In this document: positions 52,601 to 62,425 of the stretch, piece after piece
Layout of the letters: every line of letters begins with the position of its first letter
Position numbering within the stretch: the first letter of the stretch is position 1
Origin: Malachius bipustulatus
Lineage: Eukaryota > Arthropoda > Insecta > Coleoptera > Melyridae
Length of the DNA: 64,000 bases
Assembly: GCA_910589415.1 (NCBI GenBank)
Contig: OU342631.1
Coordinates: 57,502,598 to 57,566,597, forward strand
Reading direction: 5' to 3'
The notes under the pieces: model-generated
Seen by the model: the letters and a program-made list of their open reading frames with translations, nothing else
The model's database searches: none
Told to the model about the DNA's origin: nothing
Translations under genes and position numbers: made by a program

Positions 52601-55600
52601 TAGGAAATTTTGTTTATTTTCTGGAGTTGTTCCTGTATTTATGATTAGTCAACCTCTAGCTTTCAAAGCAGACGGTCGCATGAAATAATTGATGGAATGT
52701 TAAACTAATACAGTTCCTATGCGTGGTAGTCTTCTTTGGTAAGCTATTAGGTCTTATTAGATACCTTTAGGTAGTTGTTTTTAGATGTGACGAATGTTCC
52801 AACCATCTGAGTAAAAACGGAAGTCGTAAAACCAAAATCTCAGTGAGAGAGAGGAAAAAAATGTTCATTTTAAATGCGGTTTTACCTTTCGTTTGTAGGA
52901 AATTTTGTTTATTTTCTGGAATTGTTCCTGTATTTATGATTAGTCAACTTCTAGCTTTCAAAGCAGACGGTCGCATGACATAATTGATGGAATGTTAAAC
53001 TAATACAGTTCCTATGCGTGGTAGTCTTCTTTGGTAAGCTATTAGGTCTTATTAGATACCTTTAGGTAGTTGTTTTTAGATGTGACGAATTTTCCAACCA
53101 TCTGAGTAAAAACGGAAGTCGTAAAACCAAAATCTCAGTGAGAGAGAGGAAAAAAATGTTAATTTTAAATGCGGTTTTACCTTTCGTTTGTAGGAAATTT
53201 TGTTTATTTTCTGGAATTGTTCCTGTATTTATGATTAGTCAACTTCTAGCTTTCAAAGCAGACGGTCGCATGACATAATTGATGGAATGTTAAACTAATA
53301 CAGTTCCTATGCGTGGTAGTCTTCTTTGGTAAGCTATTAGGTCTTATTAGATACCTTTAGGTAGTTGTTTTTAGATGTGACGAATTTTCCAAACATCTGA
53401 GTAAAAACGGAAGTCGTAAAACCAAAATCTCAGTGAGAGAGAGGAAAAAAATGTTCATTTTAAATGCGGTTTTACCTTTCGTTTGTAGGAAATTTTGTTT
53501 ATTTTCTGGAATTGTTCCTGTATTTATGATTAGTCAACTTCTAGCTTTCAAAGCAGACGGTCGCATGAAATAATTGATGGAATGTTAAACTAATACAGTT
53601 CCTATGCGTGGTAGTCTTCTTTGGTAAGCTATTAGGTCTTATTAGATACCTTTAGGTAGTTGTTTTTAGATGTGACGAATTTTCCAACCATCTGAGTAAA
53701 AACGGAAGTCGTAAAACCAAAATCTCAGTGAGAGAGAGGAAAAAAATGTTAATTTTAAATGCGGTTTTACCTTTCGTTTATAGGAAATTTTGTTTATTTT
53801 CTGGAATTGTTCCTGTATTTATGATTAGTCAACTTCTAGCTTTCAAAGCAGACGGTCGCATGACATAATTGATGGAATGTTAAACTAATACAGTTCCTAT
53901 GCGTAGTAGTCTTCTTTGGTAAGCTATTAGGTCTTATTAGATACCTTTAGGTAGTTGTTTTTAGATGTGACGAATTTTCCAACCATCTGAGTAAAAACGG
54001 AAGTCGTAAAACCAAAATCTCAGTGAGAGAGAGGAAAAAAATGTTAATTTTAAATGCGGTTTTACCTTTCGTTTATAGGAAATTTTGTTTATTTTCTGGA
54101 ATTGTTCCTGTATTTATGATTAGTCAACTTCTAGCTTTCAAAGCAGACGGTCGCATGAAATAATTGATGGAATGTTAAACTAATACAGTTCCTATGCGTG
54201 GTAGTCTTCTTTGGTAAGCTATTAGGTCTTATTAGATACCTTTAGGTAGTTGTTTTTAGATGTGACGAATGTTCCAACCATCTGAGTAAAAACGGAAGTC
54301 GTAAAACCAAAATCTCAGTGAGAGAGAGGAAAAAAATGTTCATTTTAAATGCGGTTTTACCTTTCGTTTGTAGGAAATTTTGTTTATTTTCTGGAGTTGT
54401 TCCTGTATTTATGATTAGTCAACCTCTAGCTTTCAAAGCAGACGGTCGCATGAAATAATTGATGGAATGTTAAACTAATACAGTTCCTATGCGTGGTAGT
54501 CTACTTTGGTAAGCTATTAGGTCTTATTAGATACCTTTAGGTAGTTGTTTTTAGATGTGACGAATTTTCCAACCATCTGAGTAAAAACGGAAGTCGTAAA
54601 ACCAAAATCTCAGTGAGAGAGAGGAAAAAAATGTTCATTTTAAATGCGGTTTTACCTTTCGTTTATAGGAAATTTTGTTTATTTTCTGGAATTGTTCCTG
54701 TATTTATGATTAGTCAACTTCTAGCTTTCAAAGCAGACGGTCGCATGACATAATTGATGGAATGTTAAACTAATACAGTTCCTATGCGTAGTAGTCTTCT
54801 TTGGTAAGCTATTAGGTCTTATTAGATACCTTTAGGTAGTTGTTTTTAGATGTGACGAATTTTCCAACCATCTGAGTAAAAACGGAAGTCGTAAAACCAA
54901 AATCTCAGTGAGAGAGAGGAAAAAAATGTTCATTTTAAATGCGGTTTTACCTTTCGTTTGTAGGAAATTTTGTTTATTTTCTGGAATTGTTCCTGTATTT
55001 ATGATTAGTCAACTTCTAGCTTTCAAAGCAGACGGTCGCATGACATAATTGATGGAATGTTAAACTAATACAGTTCCTATGCGTAGTAGTCTTCTTTGGT
55101 AAGCTATTAGGTCTTATTAGATACCTTTAGGTAGTTGTTTTTAGATGTGACGAATTTTCCAACCATCTGAGTAAAAACGGAAGTCGTAAAACCAAAATCT
55201 CAGTGAGAGAGAGGAAAAAAATGTTAATTTTAAATGCGGTTTTACCTTTCGTTTATAGGAAATTTTGTTTATTTTCTGGAATTGTTCCTGTATTTATGAT
55301 TAGTCAACTTCTAGCTTTCAAAGCAGACGGTCGCATGAAATAATTGATGGAATGTTAAACTAATACAGTTCCTATGCGTAGTAGTCTTCTTTGGTAAGCT
55401 ATTAGGTCTTATTAGATACCTTTAGGTAGTTGTTTTTAGATGTGACGAATTTTCCAACCATCTGAGTAAAAACGGAAGTCGTAAAACCAAAATCTCAGTG
55501 AGAGAGAGGAAAAAAATGTTCATTTTAAATGCGGTTTTACCTTTCGTTTGTAGGAAATTTTGTTTATTTTCTGGAATTGTTCCTGTATTTATGATTAGTC

Positions 55601-56993
55601 AACCTCTAGCTTTCAAAGCAGACGGTCGCATGAAATAATTGATGGAATGTTAAACTAATACAGTTCCTATGCGTGGTAGTCTTCTTTGGTAAGCTATTAG
55701 GTCTTATTAGATACCTTTAGGTAGTTGTTTTTAGATGTGACGAATGTTCCAACCATCTGAGTAAAAACGGAAGTCGTAAAACCAAAATCTCAGTGAGAGA
55801 GAGGAAAAAAATGTTCATTTTAAATGCGGTTTTACCTTTCGTTTGTAGGAAATTTTGTTTATTTTCTGGAATTGTTCCTGTTTTTATGATAAGTCAACTT
55901 CTAGCTTTCAAAGCAGACGGTCGCATGAAATAATTGATGGAATGTTAAACTAATACAGTTCCTATGCGTGGTAGTCTTCTTTGGTAAGCTATTAGGTCTT
56001 ATTAGATACCTTTAGGTAGTTGTTTTTAGATGTGACGAATTTTCCAACCATCTGAGTAAAAACGGAAATCGTAAAACCAAAATCTCAGTGAGAGAGAGGA
56101 AAAAAATGTTAATTTTAAATGCGGTTTTACCTTTCGTTTGTAGGAAATTTTGTTTATTTTCTGGAATTGTTCCTGTATTTATGATTAGTCAACTTCTAGC
56201 TTTCAAAGCAGACGGTCGCATGAAATAATTGATGGAATGTTAAACTAATACAGTTCCTATGCGTAGTAGTCTTCTTTGGTAAGCTATTAGGTCTTATTAG
56301 ATACCTTTAGGTAGTTGTTTTTAGATGTGACGAATTTTCCAACCATCTGAGTAAAAACGGAAGTCGTAAAACCAAAATCTCAGTGAGAGAGAGGAAAAAA
56401 ATGTTCATTTTAAATGCGGTTTTACCTTTCGTTTGTAGGAAATTTTGTTTATTTTCTGGAATTGTTCCTGTATTTATGATTAGTCAACTTCTAGCTTTCA
56501 AAGCAGACGGTCGCATGAAATAATTGATGGAATGTTAAACTAATACAGTTCCTATGCGTGGTAGTCTTCTTTGGTAAGCTATTAGGTCTTATTAGATACC
56601 TTTAGGTAGTTGTTTTTAGATGTGACGAATGTTCCAACCATCTGAGTAAAAACGGAAGTCGTAAAACCAAAATCTCAGTGAGAGAGAGGAAAAAAATGTT
56701 CATTTTAAATGCGGTTTTACCTTTCGTTTGTAGGAAATTTTGTTTATTTTCTGGAATTGTTCCTGTATTTATGATTAGTCAACTTCTAGCTTTCAAAGCA
56801 GACGGTCGCATGACATAATTGATGGAATGTTAAACTAATACAGTTCCTATGCGTGGTAGTCTTCTTTGGTAAGCTATTATGTCTTATTAGATACCTTTAG
56901 GTAGTTATTTTTAGATGTGACGAATTTTCCAACCATCTGAGTAAAAACGGAAATCGTAAAACCAAAATCTCAGTGAGAGAGAGGAAAAAAATG

Positions 56994-57025
56994 TTCATTT
57001 TAAATGCGGTTCATTTTAAATGCGG
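56994..57025. repeat. 16-bp tandem duplication inside one monomer
   Basis: TTCATTTTAAATGCGG is present twice in direct succession (56994-57009 and 57010-57025), making this monomer 16 bp longer than its neighbours. It is the only internal duplication of this size I noticed in the satellite. Confidence 0.9.
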
Positions 57026-59169
57026 TTTTACCTTTCGTTTGTAGGAAATTTTGTTTATTTTCTGGAATGGTTCCTGTTTTTATGATTAGTCAACTTCTAG
57101 CTTTCAAAGCAGACGGTCGCATGAAATAATTGATGGAATGTTAAACTAATACAGTTCCTATGCGTGGTAGTCTTCTTTGGTAAGCTATTAGGTCTTATTA
57201 GATACCTTTAGGTAGTTGTTTTTAGATGTGACGAATTTTCCAACCATCTGAGTAAAAACGGAAATCGTAAAACCAAAATCTCAGTGAGAGAGAGGAAAAA
57301 AATGTTCATTTTAAATGCGGTTTTACCTTTCGTTTGTAGGAAATTTTGTTTATTTTCTGGAATTGTTCCTGTATTTATGATTAGTCAACTTCTAGCTTTC
57401 AAAGCAGACGGTCGCATGAAATAATTGATGGAATGTTAAACTAATACAGTTCCTATGCGTGGTAGTCTTCTTTGGTAAGCTATTAGGTCTTATTAGATAC
57501 CTTTAGGTAGTTGTTTTTAGATGTGACGAATGTTCCAACCATCTGAGTAAAAACGGAAGTCGTAAAACCAAAATCTCAGTGAGAGAGAGGAAAAAAATGT
57601 TCATTTTAAATGCGGTTTTACCTTTCGTTTGTAGGAAATTTTGTTTATTTTCTGGAATTGTTCCTGTATTTATGATTAGTCAACTTCTAGCTTTCAAAGC
57701 AGACGGTCGCATGACATAATTGATGGAATGTTAAACTAATACAGTTCCTATGCGTGGTAGTCTTCTTTGGTAAGCTATTAGGTCTTATTAGATACCTTTA
57801 GGTAGTTGTTTTTAGATGTGACGAATGTTCCAACCATCTGAGTAAAAACGGAAATCGTAAAACCAAAATCTCAGTGAGAGAGAGGAAAAAAATGTTCATT
57901 TTAAATGCGGTTTTACCTTTCGTTTGTAGGAAATTTTGTTTATTTTCTGGAATTGTTCCTGTATTTATGATTAGTCAACTTCTAGCTTTCAAAGCAGACG
58001 GTCGCATGAAATAATTGATGGAATGTTAAACTAATACAGTTCCTATGCGTAGTAGTCTTCTTTGGTAAGCTATTAGGTCTTATTAGATACCTTTAGGTAG
58101 TTGTTTTTAGATGTGACGAATTTTCCAACCATCTGAGTAAAAACGGAAGTCGTAAAACCAAAATCTCAGTGAGAGAGAGGAAAAAAATGTTCATTTTAAA
58201 TGCGGTTTTACCTTTCGTTTGTAGGAAATTTTGTTTATTTTCTGGAGTTGTTCCTGTATTTATGATTAGTCAACCTCTAGCTTTCAAAGCAGACGGTCGC
58301 ATGAAATAATTGATGGAATGTTAAACTAATACAGTTCCTATGCGTAGTAGTCTTCTTTGGTAAGCTATTAGGTCTTATTAGATACCTTTAGGTAGTTGTT
58401 TTTAGATGTGACGAATTTTCCAACCATCTGAGTAAAAACGGAAATCGTAAAAACAAAATCTCAGTGAGAGAGAGGAAAAAAATGTTCATTTTAAATGCGG
58501 TTTTACCTTTCGTTTGTAGGAAATTTTGTTTATTTTCTGGAATTGTTCCTGTAGTTATGATTAGTCAACTTCTAGCTTTCAAAGCAGACGTTCGCATGAC
58601 ATAATTGATGGAATGTTAAACTAATACAGTTCCTATGCGTAGTAGTCTTCTTTGGTAAGCTATTAGGTCTTATTAGATACCTTTAGGTAGTTGTTTTTAG
58701 ATGTGACGAATTTTCCAACCATCTGAGTAAAAACGGAAGTCGTAAAACCAAAATCTCAGTGAGAGAGAGGAAAAAAATGTTCATTTTAAATGCGGTTTTA
58801 CCTTTCGTTTGTAGGAAATTTTGTTTATTTTCTGGAATTGTTCCTGTAGTTATGATTAGTCAACTTCTAGCTTTCAAAGCAGACGTTCGCATGACATAAT
58901 TGATGGAATGTTAAACTAATACAGTTCCTATGCGTAGTAGTCTTCTTTGGTAAGCTATTAGGTCTTATTAGATACCTTTAGGTAGTTATTTTTAGATGTG
59001 ACGAATGTTCCAACCATCTGAGTAAAAACGGAAGTGGTAAAACCAAAATCTCAGTGAGAGAGAGGAAAAAATTGTTCATTTTAAATGCGGTTTTACCTTT
59101 CGTTTATAGGAAATTTTGTTTATTTTCTGGAATTGTTCCTGTATTTATGATTAGTCAACTTCTAGCTTT

Positions 59170-59174
59170 TAAAG
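59170..59174. repeat. Short target-site duplication, left side of the CR1-like LINE
   Basis: TAAAG ends the satellite (the gctttTaaag variant) and recurs at 62421-62425, where the satellite resumes as aaagcagacgg. It may be 4-5 bp, since the right copy overlaps the GAATA tail. Its short length fits CR1-type elements. Confidence 0.6.
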
Positions 59175-59176
59175 AG

Positions 59177-59344
59177 ACTCTGAAAAAGAGCGAATATTCT
59201 GCGTCATTCAGGCTTACATACCCGATTCAGTATGTAAACAAAGTGTACGACAATGAACTGTGGCCAGTTGGGGCGGCGGTTCGCAGATATTTCTGGCGGA
59301 GAGACTCGGGTTTTACCCCGGAGAAGATGAGCGAGAGGTCCTGA
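59177..59344 (+). pseudogene. Probable C-terminal remnant of LINE ORF1
   Basis: Fifty-five codons are open from the insertion junction to TGA at 59342-59344, in the frame one base behind (-1 to reach) ORF2. The peptide has the segment ELWPVGAAVRRYF followed by basic residues. It resembles, from memory, the conserved end of gag-like ORF1 proteins in CR1-type LINEs, but I cannot confirm this. It overlaps the ORF2 open frame by 88 nt. In the genome this frame runs on from satellite sequence (a longer open frame begins at 59054), so the fusion is accidental. ORF1 is otherwise missing because of 5' truncation. An alternative is non-coding leader sequence. Confidence 0.4.
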
Positions 59345-62223
59345 TAGACTGTGGTACAGAAAATACATGTTCCCTTGTTCACTTTAATATACAAAGTTTA
59401 TTCAACAAGTCAGATTTATTGGAGGTGCAACTAGAGAGAGATCGTCCCCAGTTTCTCTGCCTGAGTGAAACATGGATTACGCGAGAAAAAAGTGATATCC
59501 AAATTCAAGGTTACACAATGATGGAGCAGTACTACCGAGTCGAGCGAGAGCACGGCGGGGTGGCGCTTCTGGTTAGGGATGACACTGCAGGGTTCTGTTC
59601 TCCTATGGGATGGATTGCTGAGATGTCGAAGGAAACACACTTCGAGTGTGTGGGTGTTGTATACAGGGGAGTAGCTTGCATAGTAACAATTTACAGATCA
59701 TCTGGTAGTCGTGAGTATGACTTGTTTTTTAAAAGGCTTGAAACATTAATTACTCGCATAATAAATAAATATCAATTCATAGTTCTCTGTGGCGATCTGA
59801 ACATTCACGGGGAGGACGCGGATGACAGACACACCAAGCAGTTGTTTGACGTATTCCAGTCATATGGACTTAGGAACCATGTTAGGGAACCAACCAGGTA
59901 TACTAATGGGAAGGGATCACAGTTAGATTATATCGTAACTAACTTCCGGGAAGATTTACCATGTAAAGTAATGGAACTAGGCATCTCTGATCATCTGGCT
60001 CAGAGAATCTGGTGGAAGGTGCAGGATGGGAACGGTAGCAAAGGTGATAATAATGACAGTGAATTTGTATACAAAAGGATGATTACAGAGGGAGCAATAT
60101 CAGAATTTAGATATTTATTCAATAAGACAGAGATAGATATTGATGATGGTAAATATTCACATGTCGACCATGTTTTCGGTAAATTTTGGTCTCATTTTAT
60201 GTGGTGTTTTGAGGTGGCTTTTCCTAGAAGGTGTGTGAAAGTTGGTAAACATGATCGAGTGACTATTCGATATTCAGATGAACTAAAAAAATGTCATCAT
60301 AACTTAAAATTCTTAAACTGGGTGAAAAAGATCCTAGGAGACCAATGGTTAGGTGATCTGTATCAGAGCTTTAGAGGGCAGTTTAATAAAAAACTTGACA
60401 CATTTAGAAGTGATTATTATATGTCTGTGATAGACAATTCAGGTAATAAACCTAGAGCATTCTGGAAGATAGTAAATAATAAGCTTGGTAAGTCCAGACA
60501 TAACATTCCCATCACTCTCAAAACTGAGTTGGGTAAAGTTGAGGATCACGTGGGTATAGCGAATGAGTTTGGCAGGTTCTTCGCGACAGTCGGGATTGCG
60601 TCGCGTTTTTCGGTCCCTGGTGCTTCATGCACAGTTGGCCGGCTACAGTCTGCCTCGATGTTCTTCCGTCCAGTCACTGCCGACGAGGTAGCGATTATAA
60701 TAGCAAACTTGAAGAATGCTTCGGCGGGTATTGAGGAAGTGCCTGTGACGCTTTTAAAGGCATGCTCCCGGGATATATCGGAATACATGGCAAAACTTAT
60801 AAACATAGCTGTTGGGGTGGGTGAGTTTCCTGACGTGCTGAAATTAACTAAAACCATACCAGTATTTAAAAAAGGAGATCGACACTTGACTGAAAATTAT
60901 AGACCTATCTCATTGGTTAGTCCATTCTCAAAAATAATAGAGAAGGCCGTTTATAACCGACTAATTGATTTTTTGCAGAAATTTAGCATCTTGACAGAAA
61001 GTCAACATGGATTTAGAACACTTTTGTCTACTGAAACAGCCACCAGGGGACTCACTCAGTACATCAGCGAGAAAATAGATGATGGTGAGTGTGTCGTGGG
61101 TGTGTTCTTTGATTTGTCTCGTGCCTTTGATACCCTTAATCCTAACTTTATAGCAGACAAACTGAACCGTATCGGCATTAGGGGCCGTATAAATGAGTTT
61201 TTGACCTCGTTTGTGTCGGGGCGGAGGATGGTCGTGGCTATGGGTGAGGCTGTATCCGATGAATACGATGTGAGGATGGGAACTCCTCAGGGTAGTGTGT
61301 TGGGCCCGTTGCTCTTTCTGCTGTACGTGAATGATCTGCCGGATCATATTAACAAGGGAAGGATTTTTATGTATGCCGATGATACATCGATTGTCATCTC
61401 CCACAGAGATAGTGATTTGGCTGCCCTGGAGGTAAATGATGTACTGGTACAGTTTGGTAAGTGGTGTGAGGTTAATAACTTGGTTCTGAATCACTCTAAG
61501 ACGAAATATGTGCAATTTACAGGTATTTATAGGGAACCGGTCAACTTTGATGTTGTGCTTGACGGCATAAAAATTGCCCAAGTAGGTGTAATCAAGTTTT
61601 TGGGGACAATTATTGACTCAAAACTTAATTGGGTTGACCACCTTAACGGTGTATGCGCAAGGCTAAATTCTCTCTCTTATGCTATGCTGAAGTTAAAGAA
61701 AATATTTGACTGTAACCGTCTGATACAGTTATATTACGGATTAATTTATCCAGTCATATCTTATAACATCATTTGTTGGGGTCAGGCAGCTGACGTGAAA
61801 AGAGTGTTTGTCTGTCAGAAGCGTGTTCTTCGTGTAATGTTTGGGTTGACACAGATGGAAACATGCAGAAATGTTTTCAGTAGGCATAAAATCATGACAG
61901 TTGTTTCATTGTACGTTTATAAAATATTAATGTCCACGTATGATAACTTGCAGAGTTTTGTAAAACGAAATGAAGTTCATGGCTATTCGACTAGAGCAAA
62001 TAACTTGATTCATATGCCCAAGATTAAACATCTAAATTATAAGAAGTCTCCGGTCTATGCTGGCTGCTCCCTTTACAACGCTCTTCCCGCAAATATTAGG
62101 AACTTACGCAGAAATCAGTTTAAGATTACTATAAAGACTATACTGTCCTCGAATATCTTTTATACATTAGACGAATACCATGCCTATATAGAATTCGGTG
62201 AATTTTCTGGAGCTATAGCTTAG
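59260..62223 (+). CDS. CR1/L2-like LINE ORF2: EEP endonuclease and reverse transcriptase
   Basis: This 987-codon open frame encodes the enzyme that nicks the target and copies the element RNA in the nucleus. The endonuclease spans about residues 36-250: HFNIQSL (Asn43), LSETW (Glu70), CGDLN (Asp179, Asn181), SQLDYI (Asp223) and ISDH (243-245), so all catalytic blocks are present. The RT spans about 490-780: YRPISL at 547-552, QHGFR near 582-586, VFFDLSRAFD with Asp618, GTPQGSVLG at 674-682, and YADD at 705-708. A C-terminal region (YSTRANN, LYNALPANIR) is typical of this LINE group, and there is no RNase H. The start is uncertain: 59260 is GTG, a TGA closes the frame at 59254, and the first in-frame ATG (near 59518) is inside the endonuclease. 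Translation may depend on ORF1 through frameshifting or re-initiation. No internal stop or frameshift is seen, which suggests a young insertion. Confidence 0.88.
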   Translation: MASWGGGSQIFLAERLGFYPGEDEREVLIDCGTENTCSLVHFNIQSLFNKSDLLEVQLERDRPQFLCLSETWITREKSDIQIQGYTMMEQYYRVEREHGGVALLVRDDTAGFCSPMGWIAEMSKETHFECVGVVYRGVACIVTIYRSSGSREYDLFFKRLETLITRIINKYQFIVLCGDLNIHGEDADDRHTKQLFDVFQSYGLRNHVREPTRYTNGKGSQLDYIVTNFREDLPCKVMELGISDHLAQRIWWKVQDGNGSKGDNNDSEFVYKRMITEGAISEFRYLFNKTEIDIDDGKYSHVDHVFGKFWSHFMWCFEVAFPRRCVKVGKHDRVTIRYSDELKKCHHNLKFLNWVKKILGDQWLGDLYQSFRGQFNKKLDTFRSDYYMSVIDNSGNKPRAFWKIVNNKLGKSRHNIPITLKTELGKVEDHVGIANEFGRFFATVGIASRFSVPGASCTVGRLQSASMFFRPVTADEVAIIIANLKNASAGIEEVPVTLLKACSRDISEYMAKLINIAVGVGEFPDVLKLTKTIPVFKKGDRHLTENYRPISLVSPFSKIIEKAVYNRLIDFLQKFSILTESQHGFRTLLSTETATRGLTQYISEKIDDGECVVGVFFDLSRAFDTLNPNFIADKLNRIGIRGRINEFLTSFVSGRRMVVAMGEAVSDEYDVRMGTPQGSVLGPLLFLLYVNDLPDHINKGRIFMYADDTSIVISHRDSDLAALEVNDVLVQFGKWCEVNNLVLNHSKTKYVQFTGIYREPVNFDVVLDGIKIAQVGVIKFLGTIIDSKLNWVDHLNGVCARLNSLSYAMLKLKKIFDCNRLIQLYYGLIYPVISYNIICWGQAADVKRVFVCQKRVLRVMFGLTQMETCRNVFSRHKIMTVVSLYVYKILMSTYDNLQSFVKRNEVHGYSTRANNLIHMPKIKHLNYKKSPVYAGCSLYNALPANIRNLRRNQFKITIKTILSSNIFYTLDEYHAYIEFGEFSGAIA
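59308..59314 (+). promoter_or_regulatory. Candidate -1 ribosomal frameshift heptamer at the ORF1/ORF2 overlap
   Basis: GGGTTTT fits the X XXY YYZ rule and is in the correct phase of the upstream frame (tcG GGT TTT). A -1 slip there enters the ORF2 frame at TAC (59314), 28 nt before the upstream stop. I see no strong downstream stem; the best is CTGT-GGT-ACAG, which is weak. One in-phase heptamer in an 88-nt overlap may be chance. Confidence 0.3.
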
Positions 62224-62402
62224 CGATGTGAGCACGGAGCCCTGCGGATGTCGTCTATAGTCTATAGATGTGTTAAGACGTGCAATACTTTTTTTTTGTA
62301 ATTTCGTAGTGTCAATTTACTGTTTTTGTTATTGTAAATACTGTACTCACTAACGACGAGCCATGTAAATATGTTGTGTGTTCTTTAAAATGGCGAATAA
62401 AG
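62224..62402 (+). other. 3' UTR of the CR1-like LINE
   Basis: AT-rich non-coding sequence between the ORF2 stop (TAG, 62221-62223) and the GAATA tail. It contains a short repeat, gtctatagtctatag, near 62253-62267 and a T-run near 62290-62297. No open frame of note. Confidence 0.75.
62396..62401 (+). promoter_or_regulatory. Polyadenylation signal AATAAA of the CR1-like LINE
   Basis: Canonical AATAAA lies immediately before the GAATA tail at the element's 3' end. The tail repeats may themselves serve for 3'-end recognition by the RT, as in CR1/L2 elements; that part is family knowledge. Confidence 0.5.
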
Positions 62403-62422
62403 GAATAGAATAGAATAGAATA
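62403..62422 (+). repeat. (GAATA)4 microsatellite tail of the CR1-like LINE
   Basis: Four perfect GAATA units end the element and run into TAAAG of the flanking satellite. Short tandem 3' tails in place of poly(A) are characteristic of CR1/L2-group LINEs. Confidence 0.85.
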
Positions 62423-62425
62423 AAG

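Larger units (their letters stand above)
22510..59174. repeat. Satellite array block C, about 124 monomers
   Basis: A continuous array of 295/294-bp monomers with no interruption by unrelated sequence. It falls into two domains. Up to about 38 kb, 294-bp GACGTCGC monomers alternate with 295-bp ones. From about 38.5 kb every monomer examined is 295 bp and new variants appear: ttccaaAcatc, gaatGttcc, ctggaGttg with caacCtctag, cgttTAtagg and cctttGggtag. The gtaGttatg form common on the left is absent from about 38.3 to 58.5 kb and then returns (58551, 58852). Several higher-order periods lie inside and are listed separately. Open frames of 70-86 codons within it are repeat artefacts. Confidence 0.96.
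59175..62425 (+). mobile_element. CR1/L2-like non-LTR retrotransposon, 5'-truncated
   Basis: A plus-strand LINE of about 3.25 kb is inserted in a satellite monomer after offset 27, with the satellite resuming in phase on the far side. It contains the last part of a probable ORF1, a nearly full ORF2 (EEP endonuclease and RT, no RNase H), a 3' UTR of about 180 nt with AATAAA, and a tail of four GAATA units instead of poly(A). A short microsatellite tail, no RNase H and short target duplication fit the CR1/L2 group. The exact clade (CR1, L2, Daphne and relatives) needs a phylogeny. It differs from the I-like LINE in orientation, target position and family. Confidence 0.88.

Noticed and set aside
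59054..59344. A 96-codon gene crossing the satellite/LINE junction
   Set aside because: Its first 40 codons are satellite and the rest is the LINE's truncated upstream frame; it is an accidental fusion.
59431..61581. Minus-strand open frames within the CR1-like LINE (longest 206 codons)
   Set aside because: Antisense to an intact ORF2 with complete catalytic motifs, and without recognisable features.
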